This document shows positions 26,598 to 33,268 of a stretch of 33,268 nt of DNA, piece by piece. The notes under the pieces are model-generated. The model worked only from the letters and a program-made list of their open reading frames with translations. It had not been told where the DNA came from and did not search any database. A program made the translations under genes and the position numbers. Every line of letters begins with the position of its first letter. Within the stretch, counting starts at the first letter, position 1. Source of the DNA: Woeseia sp. (GTDB lineage: Bacteria > Pseudomonadota > Gammaproteobacteria > Steroidobacterales > Woeseiaceae); NCBI GenBank assembly GCA_018701055.1, contig JABIUH010000214.1, forward strand, positions 1-33,268, given 5' to 3'.

Positions 26598-27923
26598 ATG
26601 AAGCGCTGGCTTGTGATTCTGCTCGTAATTCTAGCTTTGGTTATATTGATATCACCGGGCATTGTCGGTCGACTCGCCGAAGAAAAACTTGCAGACGGCA
26701 TCGCCTGGACGGAGTTGGATAGCCCCGGCTTTAAGATCGCAACGGAAACTTTCGAGCGTGGCTGGTTTACGTCTGAAGGGCGCCATCGCGTGGTTTTCGA
26801 AGACGGCCAATTTCAAGAAGCCACTGAAATGTTTTCTGCCGCTACCGGTAGCGACTCTTTGCCATCCTTGATAATTGATACCCGACTCGATCACGGGCTT
26901 CTACCTGTCACATCGTTGGGTCGCGATCAGGGAAGCTTAGCGCCGGGCCTGGCAAGATCCGTTTCGACCCTTCGGCTTGACGTTGGCGATGGCGGTATCA
27001 TTGAGATTCCAGGCGCTTTGTATAGCAATGTAGGGCTGGCGGGGGCAAGCGATGCGCGCCTACTGCTCGATCCGGTGAAGTTCGATCTCGACGGCGCAAT
27101 CATTGAGTGGCAAGGCGCTGATTTGAACGTCCACACCCATTCGGGAGCACGCAAGCGTTCGTTCGAGGGGGTGGTTGAATCCATCAGCCTGGCTGCCGTG
27201 GGAATAAACGCTGGGATCGAGTCTTTTACCATCGATGCGGATCAATCGGCAACGCCATACGGGTTCCGTCTGGGAAACGCTGATATAACCCTGACCAATC
27301 TGGTGTTCGGAGCCGATGGCGCTGCCATCTCGGTCGACAGCGTTGCTGTGAAAGCAAACACGGGGATTGAGGATGAGCGGGTATCGGGCTCCACGATGTT
27401 GAGCGTCAATACTCTGACCGGCCCAACTGGCGATGTCGATATTGACCTGAAAATGACGTTTAGTGAGTTTGATGCGGCGTCGTTAGGCGTTATTTCGACG
27501 GCACTACGCGAAGCACAAGGTGCGACTGACCCCCAAACAGCATTAATGGAGATTTATCCAGCCATTGAAGACGACGTCCAAACGTTGCTGCAAAAGGGGC
27601 TCAAATTTAGCGTCGATCAGTTGGACGTGTCACTGCCGCAAGGTGTGCTGACAACCAATATAGCCTTTGATGTTCCGGAAACCGACCCGAGCGATAACTT
27701 CTCCTGGCCGGGCGTGATTTTGAGTATGACAGCGTCAATCGACGTAAAGATACCGATCGCACTGTTCGACAGGGTCGCAATGATGAACCCTGAAGCAGGC
27801 ACCCTTGTCGCGATGGGATTCTTGCAAAAAGAGGGCACGGATTACGTAATGGACGCGGACTACGCGAAGGGTCTGATCAACGTAAACGGTGCGCCAATGC
27901 CGATTCCCATCCCGGGTCTTTGA
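26598..27923 (+). CDS. YdgA-family protein (DUF945)
   Basis: A 441-residue protein. One N-terminal membrane helix (about 3-22, LVILLVILALVILISPGIVG) anchors a large periplasmic part. The segment FKIATETFERGWFTSEGRHRVVF has the RGWF pattern typical of DUF945, and the C-terminus DYVMDADYAKGLINVNGAPM is the usual YdgA ending (Y, then hydrophobic, GxxxVNG). The middle is repetitive beta structure. The function of the family is not established; E. coli YdgA is a peripheral inner-membrane protein. ATG 26598 is the first possible start, with only a weak GAAG upstream. No neighbour suggests a pathway. Confidence 0.82.
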   Translation: MKRWLVILLVILALVILISPGIVGRLAEEKLADGIAWTELDSPGFKIATETFERGWFTSEGRHRVVFEDGQFQEATEMFSAATGSDSLPSLIIDTRLDHGLLPVTSLGRDQGSLAPGLARSVSTLRLDVGDGGIIEIPGALYSNVGLAGASDARLLLDPVKFDLDGAIIEWQGADLNVHTHSGARKRSFEGVVESISLAAVGINAGIESFTIDADQSATPYGFRLGNADITLTNLVFGADGAAISVDSVAVKANTGIEDERVSGSTMLSVNTLTGPTGDVDIDLKMTFSEFDAASLGVISTALREAQGATDPQTALMEIYPAIEDDVQTLLQKGLKFSVDQLDVSLPQGVLTTNIAFDVPETDPSDNFSWPGVILSMTASIDVKIPIALFDRVAMMNPEAGTLVAMGFLQKEGTDYVMDADYAKGLINVNGAPMPIPIPGL

Positions 27924-28006
27924 AAGTGAAAAAGGCGTCAGATTACTGCTGTCCCATAAACTCGCTGATTACAGTTTAGTTTCGAGTATCTCCAATTGAA
28001 TCAACC

Positions 28007-28032
28007 GTAGGAGCGGCATCCTGCGGCGATTC
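28007..28032. repeat. REP resembling the Pseudomonas-type GTAGGAGC element
   Basis: GTAGGAGCGGCATCCTGCGG, followed by CGATTC, resembles the GTAGGAGCG...CGCGA REP class. It is framed by TTGAATC (27996-28002) and GATTCAA (28028-28034), forming an outer 7-bp stem. It is unrelated in sequence to the GGTCAGAG family. Confidence 0.45.
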
Positions 28033-28066
28033 AATGCTTCATCGCGCCTGGGTCGCTCTCGGTCGT

Positions 28067-28194
28067 GGCTGTGTGAAAATCTAACATTACGTCTTTGCGA
28101 GGAGGCAGAGCCGATGAAGCAATCCAGTTATTCAATGATTGATGGATTGCTTCGCTGCGCTCGCAAAGACGTAATGTTAGATTTTCACACAGCC
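28067..28194. repeat. 128-bp palindromic element with 35-bp perfect arms
   Basis: Positions 28067-28101 and 28160-28194 are exact inverse complements over 35 bases; each end carries GGCTGTGTGAAAATCTAAC. Inside, GAAGCAATCCA (28116) pairs with TGGATTGCTTC (28143) around a 16-nt tip. The inner part (GTCTTTGCGAGG, GAAGCAATCC, GCTCGCAAAGAC) resembles a dispersed hairpin repeat I recall from many bacterial genomes. The arms have no visible decay, suggesting recent arrival or strong constraint. Confidence 0.8.
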
Positions 28195-28357
28195 TCGGCT
28201 ATCCATGGCCTGCGCGACGTTCGGACTCCTGTCCATCAAGGGGTTCCTACGGTTCTTCGCACTAAATCGATGTCTACTTTACATTCGGTGTGGCGGCGGG
28301 CCTGGTTGGATAACGCTAATCAACAATTTGACCACAACTTTATGGGACAGCAATGGC

Positions 28358-28405
28358 GTCAGATCTATGTATCGGTTCAGCAAGAAATTGATCAATAGAT
28401 CTGAC
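28358..28405. repeat. Distant GTCAGA-type inverted repeat
   Basis: GTCAGATCTAT (28358-28368) and ATAGATCTGAC (28395-28405) are exact inverse complements with a 26-nt spacer, followed by CCCCTTTTT. The GGGGTCAGA edge recalls the short palindromes at 16298 and 19467, but the stem is different and the loop much longer. It lies 11 nt after the stop of the transporter ATPase. Confidence 0.55.
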
Positions 28406-28415
28406 CCCTTTTTAG

Positions 28416-30179
28416 TTAGTAACCTAGATCCAATTCGTCTGCACGGTGGCAAGCTACCGAACCAAACGGCTCCTCTCGGAAGTCTGGCAATCTGTCACTG
28501 CACATAACAATGGCATGCTCACAGCGTGGATGAAACGGGCAACCACTGGGTGGCGACAGAATCGACCCTACCTCGCCAATGAGTGATCGATGTGTCGATT
28601 GGATGTCTGGATCTGGCACGGGCACGGCGTCAAGCAGCGCTCGGGTGTAAGGATGGCGTGGGCGCGAAAACAGCGCATCGTTGTCTGCAACCTCGCAAAG
28701 CCTGCCCATGTACATCACTGCAACTCTATGCCCAAGCTGGCGCACCACGGCGAGATCATGGGTAATAAATACTATTGCCACGCCACTTTGAGCTTGTTCG
28801 GCTTGCAACAGGTTCAGAATCTCTTCTTGTACCGTCCCATCGAGAGCGGCAACCGCTTCGTCACAAATTAGAACGGCCGGTTTGAGAATCAACGCCCGTG
28901 CAATGGCAACCCGCTGTGCCTGACCACCGGATAACTCATGCGGAAAGCGATATAGATATTCACTGCTAATGCCGACGCGTGCCAACATCGCCGTTGCTGT
29001 AGCTTGCGCCTGAGTATTTTCGCCATGGACAATCAATGGCTCTGCAACAATATTGACTATCCGCATTGCAGGGTTCAACGAGGCAAGTGGATCCTGAAAT
29101 ATCATTTGTAAATTCCGATGCTGCAGTGCGGTTCGCGCGCCAACGGTGGCTGCTAATCGATCACCGAGAAACGACACTACGCCCGTTGTTGGTATGAGCC
29201 CTACTAACGCGCGCACCAAACTGGTTTTTCCGGACCCTGACTCGCCCACGATCGCGAGCGTTTCTCCACGTCGCAATGAGATATCGGTTGAACGCACTGC
29301 ATGGAGATTTTTATGACCACCAAGACGCCTTTCTTTGAACCCGACGGAGATATCACGAGCATCGAGAACAACATCGTCACCCGCTTGCGTCGTCGGCGCG
29401 TTGCGATCGATGCGTGGCGCGACCGCTAACAACGCTTTCATTTTATCACTCGAAGGCGAAGCAAAAATCTTAGCTGTTTTACCCTCTTCCACCAGCCGCC
29501 CACGATCCATAACCAGCAAGCGGTCGCAATGTCCGGCGACAACGCTGAGGTCATGAGTAATTAACAGGAGTGCCGCATCGGTTTCTTCACGAATAGAGGC
29601 TAACAACGTTAAAACCTGAGCCTGAACAGTAACGTCAAGCGCCGTTGTAGGTTCGTCGGCGATCAACAAGTCGGGCGCGCCAAGAAGGGCGGCACCGATC
29701 ATGACGCGTTGTCGCATACCGCCCGATAGTTGATGCGGAAAGACTCGAAACTGCCGGTCGGGATCAGGCAACCCAACCTTGGTAAGCATCGCCAACACTC
29801 GTTGTACCGCTTCATTGGGGGGACAAAACTTATGTTCCAACAGAATTCGCTGCAGTTGGGAACCGATGCAAATATAGGGATTAAGCGCGGACAGAGGATC
29901 CTGAAATACCATCGCGATGCGACGCGCACGAATCTGGTTTAGCGTTGCAGTGCTTGCGCCCAAAATTTCCGTCTGCTCGATTAATACGCTGCCGCCTATT
30001 TTTGCATTCGTCGGCAGCAAACCCATGATTGCCATTGCTGTTTGCGTTTTGCCGGACCCTGATTCACCAACCAAGCCAAGGCACTCACCTTTCTGTATTG
30101 AAAAGCTCAAATTCTCAACTACAGCGCCGTCACTCCGTGGGTATCTAACCTGCAGGTTTTGCACTTTCAGTAACGACAT
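28416..30179 (-). CDS. Oligopeptide ABC transporter, fused double ATP-binding protein (OppD-OppF type)
   Basis: A 587-residue protein from ATG 30179 with two complete ATPase domains. The first has Walker A GESGSGKT (38-45), signature LSGGMRQRV and Walker B ADEPTTALD. The second has GESGSGKT, signature LSGGQAQRV and CDEAVAALDG, where the usual DEPVSALD has Pro and Ser changed to Ala, although the catalytic Glu is kept. The C-terminal CPFHPRCEHA is the oligopeptide-transporter tail that follows OppF-type domains. It powers uptake through the two adjacent permeases, as YejF and GsiA do. Its ATG overlaps the permease stop (TGATG), which fixes the start and implies coupling. It is the last gene of the operon. 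Confidence 0.95.
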   Translation of the reverse strand: MSLLKVQNLQVRYPRSDGAVVENLSFSIQKGECLGLVGESGSGKTQTAMAIMGLLPTNAKIGGSVLIEQTEILGASTATLNQIRARRIAMVFQDPLSALNPYICIGSQLQRILLEHKFCPPNEAVQRVLAMLTKVGLPDPDRQFRVFPHQLSGGMRQRVMIGAALLGAPDLLIADEPTTALDVTVQAQVLTLLASIREETDAALLLITHDLSVVAGHCDRLLVMDRGRLVEEGKTAKIFASPSSDKMKALLAVAPRIDRNAPTTQAGDDVVLDARDISVGFKERRLGGHKNLHAVRSTDISLRRGETLAIVGESGSGKTSLVRALVGLIPTTGVVSFLGDRLAATVGARTALQHRNLQMIFQDPLASLNPAMRIVNIVAEPLIVHGENTQAQATATAMLARVGISSEYLYRFPHELSGGQAQRVAIARALILKPAVLICDEAVAALDGTVQEEILNLLQAEQAQSGVAIVFITHDLAVVRQLGHRVAVMYMGRLCEVADNDALFSRPRHPYTRALLDAVPVPDPDIQSTHRSLIGEVGSILSPPSGCPFHPRCEHAIVMCSDRLPDFREEPFGSVACHRADELDLGY

Positions 30180-31024
30180 CAGGTTGTGCTTTTTGGATCG
30201 ACAAGATCGCGCAATCCATCGCCCAGGTAATTGAAGCAGACCAGGATTAACGCCAGCGCAGTAGCGGGTATCACCATCAACCACGGTGCGCTTTCCATGT
30301 AATTGACGCCCCCATTAACCAATGAGCCCAGAGAGGTCTGTGGCTCCTGAATTCCCAATCCAAGAAAACTCAAAAATGACTCAACTAAAATAGCCTGTGG
30401 AATTGTCAGGGTCATGTAGACAACCACAATTCCGAGCAGGTTTGGCGTTATATGGCGCCAGATAATGCCGCCACTCGAAACGCCGATGAGTCTGGCCGCA
30501 TCAACGAAACCACGCTGTTTAAGACTGATGGTTTGCCCACGAACAATTCGGGCCATATCGAGCCAGTTGATTGCGCCGATTGCAATAAAGATGAGCACCA
30601 TGCTTTGCTCAAAAACTACCATGAGAAGAATGACCAGAAAAATAAACGGCAGCGCATAGAGCGCGTCAACGCTTCGCATCATGATGGCGTCGACCTTTCC
30701 TCCCAGGTAACCGGCAATCGCGCCGTATAACACGCCGATAAAAAGACTGACCAAGCTGGCGATAACCGCAACAAATAGGGTGACTCGAACACCCATTAGC
30801 GTTCTGGAGAAAAGATCCCGACCAAGATCGTCTGTTCCAAAGTAGCTTTGCGCAGCCATGGCAGGAGACGAGAAGCGGTTGTAGAGATCGATACTCAAAT
30901 AATCGTTCCCAGTGAGATACGGACCTACAACAGAAATGAGACCAATAATTCCGAGGATGAATAAGGAAAGCGACACTGCGCGACTACGACGAAACGATGC
31001 TGGAAAAAAGGTATTACCGCTCAT
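30179..31024 (-). CDS. Peptide ABC transporter permease, OppC/DppC type
   Basis: A 281-residue inner-membrane protein. The N-terminal cytoplasmic segment and first helix (LSLFILGIIGLISVVGPYL) are followed by the OppC motif YFGTDDLGRDLFSRTLMGVR. Five further helices and the EAA-type coupling loop ARLIGVSSGGIIWRHITPN follow, then FLGLGIQEPQTSLGSLV, typical of DppC. It forms the channel together with the OppB-type partner. ATG 31024 overlaps the upstream stop by 4 nt (ATGA), and its own stop overlaps the ATPase start by 1 nt. Confidence 0.95.
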   Translation of the reverse strand: MSGNTFFPASFRRSRAVSLSLFILGIIGLISVVGPYLTGNDYLSIDLYNRFSSPAMAAQSYFGTDDLGRDLFSRTLMGVRVTLFVAVIASLVSLFIGVLYGAIAGYLGGKVDAIMMRSVDALYALPFIFLVILLMVVFEQSMVLIFIAIGAINWLDMARIVRGQTISLKQRGFVDAARLIGVSSGGIIWRHITPNLLGIVVVYMTLTIPQAILVESFLSFLGLGIQEPQTSLGSLVNGGVNYMESAPWLMVIPATALALILVCFNYLGDGLRDLVDPKSTT

Positions 31025-31959
31025 CGAGCACGCGTCCTTGGATCGAGATATCCGTACAGCAGGTCAACAACCAGGTTGAGCGCAATAACAATTGCGGCAT
31101 AGAAAATGGTAATGCCCAGTGCCAGCGTGTAGTCGCGATTGACTGCTCCGCTTATGAAGAACTGACCAACACCCGGTATACCGAAAACCTGCTCGACGAC
31201 GACCGAACCGGTCAATACTGCGGCAATCGCTGGCCCCAGGTAAGAAAGCAGTGGCAGCATGGCCGGCTTGATTGCGTGATAGCGGATGATCGACGCCGAC
31301 TTCAATCCTTGCGCGCGAGCCGTTCTAATGTAGTCGCTTTGCAAAACCTCAATCAGACTCGCTCGCGTCAGGCGCGTGATATAGGCAATTTGCGGCAACG
31401 CCAATGCGATGACTGGCAGGATGAATCTCGACGCACCATTGCCACTCGCAAAGCTCGCCGGCAACCAATCGAGCAGCACGGCGAACACCAACACCATCAA
31501 CGGCGCAACAACGAAAATGGGTACGGAGATACCAATCATTGCGACACCGGAAATGAGACGATCGAATAAAGTGTTTTTACGAAGCGCTGCCGCGATACCT
31601 AAAGACACGCCGACGACGAAGGCCAACAACATCGATAACGCACCCAGCCGCATAGATTGCGGAAAAGCGTCGCCGATAATGTCCGACACGCGGTAGTCGC
31701 GATACCGAAACGATGGCCCTAAATCGCCCTGGACAAGACCTTGCAGATAACGGAAAAACTGTTGTGACAAAGGTTCATCAAGGTGATACGCGCGTTCGAT
31801 GTTTGCCGCAATGTCAGGGGGAAGTACGCGTTCGGAGTCAAAGGGACCACCGGGCGCTGCATGCACCATTAGAAAAGCAATCGCGATAACCAACAAAAGC
31901 GTGGGAATCGCTCCAAGCACACGTAGGCAGGCGTAACGCAACACTCTATTTAGACCCAC
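31021..31959 (-). CDS. Peptide ABC transporter permease, OppB/DppB type
   Basis: A 312-residue inner-membrane protein. The first helix (ALGAIPTLLLVIAIAF region) is followed by the periplasmic segment LDEPLSQQFFRYLQGLVQGD and DLGPSFRYRDY, both typical of OppB. The EAA-type loop is ARAQGLKSASIIRYHAIKPA, and VEQVFGIPGVGQFFISGAVNRDY is the C-terminal hallmark (shown split: VEQVFGIPGVG, then QFFISGAVNRDY). Start GTG 31959 has no clear ribosome site; an in-frame GTG at 31944 is possible. It begins 42 nt after the binding-protein gene. Confidence 0.93.
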   Translation of the reverse strand: MGLNRVLRYACLRVLGAIPTLLLVIAIAFLMVHAAPGGPFDSERVLPPDIAANIERAYHLDEPLSQQFFRYLQGLVQGDLGPSFRYRDYRVSDIIGDAFPQSMRLGALSMLLAFVVGVSLGIAAALRKNTLFDRLISGVAMIGISVPIFVVAPLMVLVFAVLLDWLPASFASGNGASRFILPVIALALPQIAYITRLTRASLIEVLQSDYIRTARAQGLKSASIIRYHAIKPAMLPLLSYLGPAIAAVLTGSVVVEQVFGIPGVGQFFISGAVNRDYTLALGITIFYAAIVIALNLVVDLLYGYLDPRTRAR

Positions 31960-32001
31960 TCATGCGTTGTCGTGACCGTCCGATATTGGGCGGTGAGCAC
32001 T

Positions 32002-33231
32002 CTACTGCCCAGAAAGACTCAATTGCTGACTGTAGTGGTAATTCAATACGTTGTCTCCCCAACCTTCGACTCGTTGGCTCACCATGCTCTTGTTAACGTG
32101 AAAATAGATTGGAATCACGGGGTGATCCGCTAGCATGACGCTCTCGGCCTCGCCCAGAATAATCTCACGGCGCTTAAAGTCGATCTGCTCGGCCGCCCGA
32201 TCCATTAAGGAATCGTAATGAGGGTTCTGATAACCCACGAGATTCGACGGATTACCACTTTCGAGGATGCTCAAGAAGGCATGTGCGTCATTATAATCGC
32301 CCGACCAACTCAAGCGAAAAACATCAACACCAACCTTCTGACCGATATTCGCGAGCATCACGCGTAGATCTTCATTGACCAGCGTGACTTCGACGCCCAG
32401 CGCTTCAAGCCACATCGATTGCACGGCGAGCGCGATTCTCTGCTGCGCATTAGATGTGTTGTAACGAACCTCCAATTTAAACGGCTTGTTGGGTCCGAAA
32501 CCGGCCGCTCGATACAACTGACGAGCTTTTTCGTTCCGTTCGACTTGTGTCATCGACGTATAAGAAAGGCGGCGTGGTTGGTATCCTGCTACGCCTTCCG
32601 GCACCCAACTATAGGCTGGCGACTCACCGCGGCCGACAACATTGGTCGCGATAGCTTCGCGATCAATTGCCAGCGAGAGTGCCTGGCGCAGTTTTGAGTT
32701 CCTGGAAAACTTAGGATTGCTTAAATTGAATCCGTAGTAATACACACCGAGTGATGGCGAGGTGCGCACCTCGTCCGGTCTTTCCTTGAGCATTTGCGCA
32801 AATGCTGCCGTCGGTATGCTTTGCGTGATATCCAACTCACCCGCACGATAACGATTGAGCTCTGTCATCGGTTGCGGTATCACATAGAAACGCACACGGT
32901 CGATCGCAGTATGGGTGTTGTCCCAGTAGTGTTCATTGCGCACTAATTCAATGTAAGAACCAACCTCCCAGGCATGCAGTTTGTATGCCCCACTGCTAAC
33001 CAGGTTTCCGGGATGCGAGTACGCGTCGCCGTGTTGCTCAATCGAACCTCGATGAACGGGAAATGTGCTCGGGTGCGTAAGCAAACTGAGAAAATACGGT
33101 ACCGGCCGTTGCAATCGAATTTGCAATTTATAGGGGTTGATTGCGACGACGCCGAGTTGATCGGTGAAACCGCCCAGTGGATGTTGTTCGCCGAGGGCAC
33201 CACGAACACGGCCTCGGCGGCCCGCCTCCAC
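32002..33231 (-). CDS. Peptide-binding protein, OppA/SBP_bac_5 family (5' part missing or broken)
   Basis: About 390 recognisable residues of an extracellular solute-binding protein, family 5. Segments include PYFLSLLTHPSTFPVHRG, NLVSSGAYKLHAW, LVRNEHYWDN, YYGFNLSNPKFSRNSKLRQA and LSLAIDREAI, and the C-terminal IPIYFHVNKSMVSQRVEGW. It captures oligopeptides in the periplasm for the downstream permeases. The family needs about 120 more N-terminal residues and a signal peptide, but the frame hits TAG at 33238-33240 and the residues before TDQLGVVAINPY (beyond about 33165) do not look like the family. The 5' end is therefore lost to a contig edge, chimaera or frameshift. Confidence 0.88.
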   Translation of the reverse strand: MEAGRRGRVRGALGEQHPLGGFTDQLGVVAINPYKLQIRLQRPVPYFLSLLTHPSTFPVHRGSIEQHGDAYSHPGNLVSSGAYKLHAWEVGSYIELVRNEHYWDNTHTAIDRVRFYVIPQPMTELNRYRAGELDITQSIPTAAFAQMLKERPDEVRTSPSLGVYYYGFNLSNPKFSRNSKLRQALSLAIDREAIATNVVGRGESPAYSWVPEGVAGYQPRRLSYTSMTQVERNEKARQLYRAAGFGPNKPFKLEVRYNTSNAQQRIALAVQSMWLEALGVEVTLVNEDLRVMLANIGQKVGVDVFRLSWSGDYNDAHAFLSILESGNPSNLVGYQNPHYDSLMDRAAEQIDFKRREIILGEAESVMLADHPVIPIYFHVNKSMVSQRVEGWGDNVLNYHYSQQLSLSGQ

Positions 33232-33268
33232 GTCAATCTAGGCTACGACTTCGACCTCGCGGCCTGCC
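33190..33268. other. Window-end segment with different composition; possible chimeric junction
   Basis: The last 79 bp are about 70% GC by hand count, against roughly 50% in the preceding DNA. The binding-protein frame stops here, while the plus strand stays open to the end (from ATG 33181, reading AEGTTNTASAARLHVNLGYD). That pattern is expected if unrelated DNA has been joined at the contig edge. I do not assign a gene. Confidence 0.45.

Larger units (their letters stand above)
27924..28415. other. Gene-free repeat region between the DUF945 gene and the ABC transporter
   Basis: 492 bp between two convergent genes. It holds three unlike palindromic repeats: a REP resembling the GTAGGAGCGGC type (28007), a long hairpin with 35-bp arms (28067-28194) and a GTCAGATCTAT inverted pair (28358-28405). 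A 94-codon open frame (28114-28398) starts inside the long hairpin and has no recognisable product, so I do not call it a gene. Confidence 0.7.

Noticed and set aside
27410-27419. TACTCTGACC inside the DUF945 gene, matching one arm of the short REP palindromes
   Set aside because: There is no inverted partner nearby and it lies in coding sequence, so it is a chance half-match.
28114-28398. A 94-codon plus-strand open frame
   Set aside because: It begins inside the long hairpin element, ends within the GTCAGATCTAT repeat, has no ribosome site and resembles no known family.
30997-31569. A 190-codon plus-strand frame antisense to the OppB-type gene
   Set aside because: Its polar, Arg/Gln/Asn-rich composition is what the opposite strand of a membrane protein gives; no motif or ribosome site is seen.
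33181-33268. A possible isochorismatase-like fragment on the plus strand at the window end
   Set aside because: Only 29 codons are visible and the resemblance (TTNT and NLGYD) is too short to support an assignment.

Overview
The window looks like chromosomal DNA of a marine-type gammaproteobacterium, roughly 50% GC. Evidence is the rsmG-parA-parB-atpIBEFHAGDC gene order, E. coli-like F1Fo subunits, an E. coli-like prpBCD pathway and AcuI, and RAYT/REP palindromes. I cannot place the genus. The rsmG-parAB neighbourhood usually lies near oriC, although I see no parS site. No rRNA, tRNA, CRISPR array, prophage or classical insertion sequence was recognised.

Layout. 1-1206: the 3' end of a nucleotide pyrophosphatase-like gene, then a REP-associated tyrosine transposase (RAYT) between two near-identical palindromes; the right one is also the terminator of the ATP synthase operon. 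1215-8363 (minus): the complete nine-gene atp operon with a good sigma70 promoter (TTGCCT, 17 bp, TATAAT). 8725-10145 (plus): an EAL-domain gene whose apparent ATG is followed at once by TAA, and an 80-codon gene resembling the tail of an SPFH protein. This pair separates atp from parB. 10233-14644 (minus): parB, parA, rsmG and a secreted S9 peptidase. parA is preceded by a diverged copy of its own first 12 codons, forming a 17-codon leader ORF whose stop overlaps the parA start.

14823-18350 (minus): prpB-prpC-prpD, the methylcitrate cycle for propionyl-CoA. 18650-19459 (plus): a lipoprotein with a methyltransferase fold. 19514-22388: a divergent pair made of an exported MhpD-like enzyme and a Tat-exported spermidine-dehydrogenase-like flavoprotein. 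22393-25638 (minus): MBL hydrolase, acuI and a class C beta-lactamase-fold lipoprotein, probably one operon. 25837-27923: a dihaem cytochrome c and a YdgA/DUF945 protein, divergent. 27924-28415 is a gene-free repeat region with a 35-bp perfect inverted repeat. 28416-33231 (minus): an oligopeptide ABC transporter (binding protein, two permeases, fused double ATPase), truncated at the window end, where the sequence changes composition and the frame breaks.

The genes suggest a heterotroph living on peptides and odd-chain or acrylate-type carbon: a peptide ABC importer, an exported peptidase, AcuI making propionyl-CoA, and PrpBCD converting it to pyruvate and succinate. The most unusual features are the parA leader duplication, the AUG-UAA start of the EAL gene, and a family of GGTCAGAG palindromes spread between genes, probably related to the resident RAYT.
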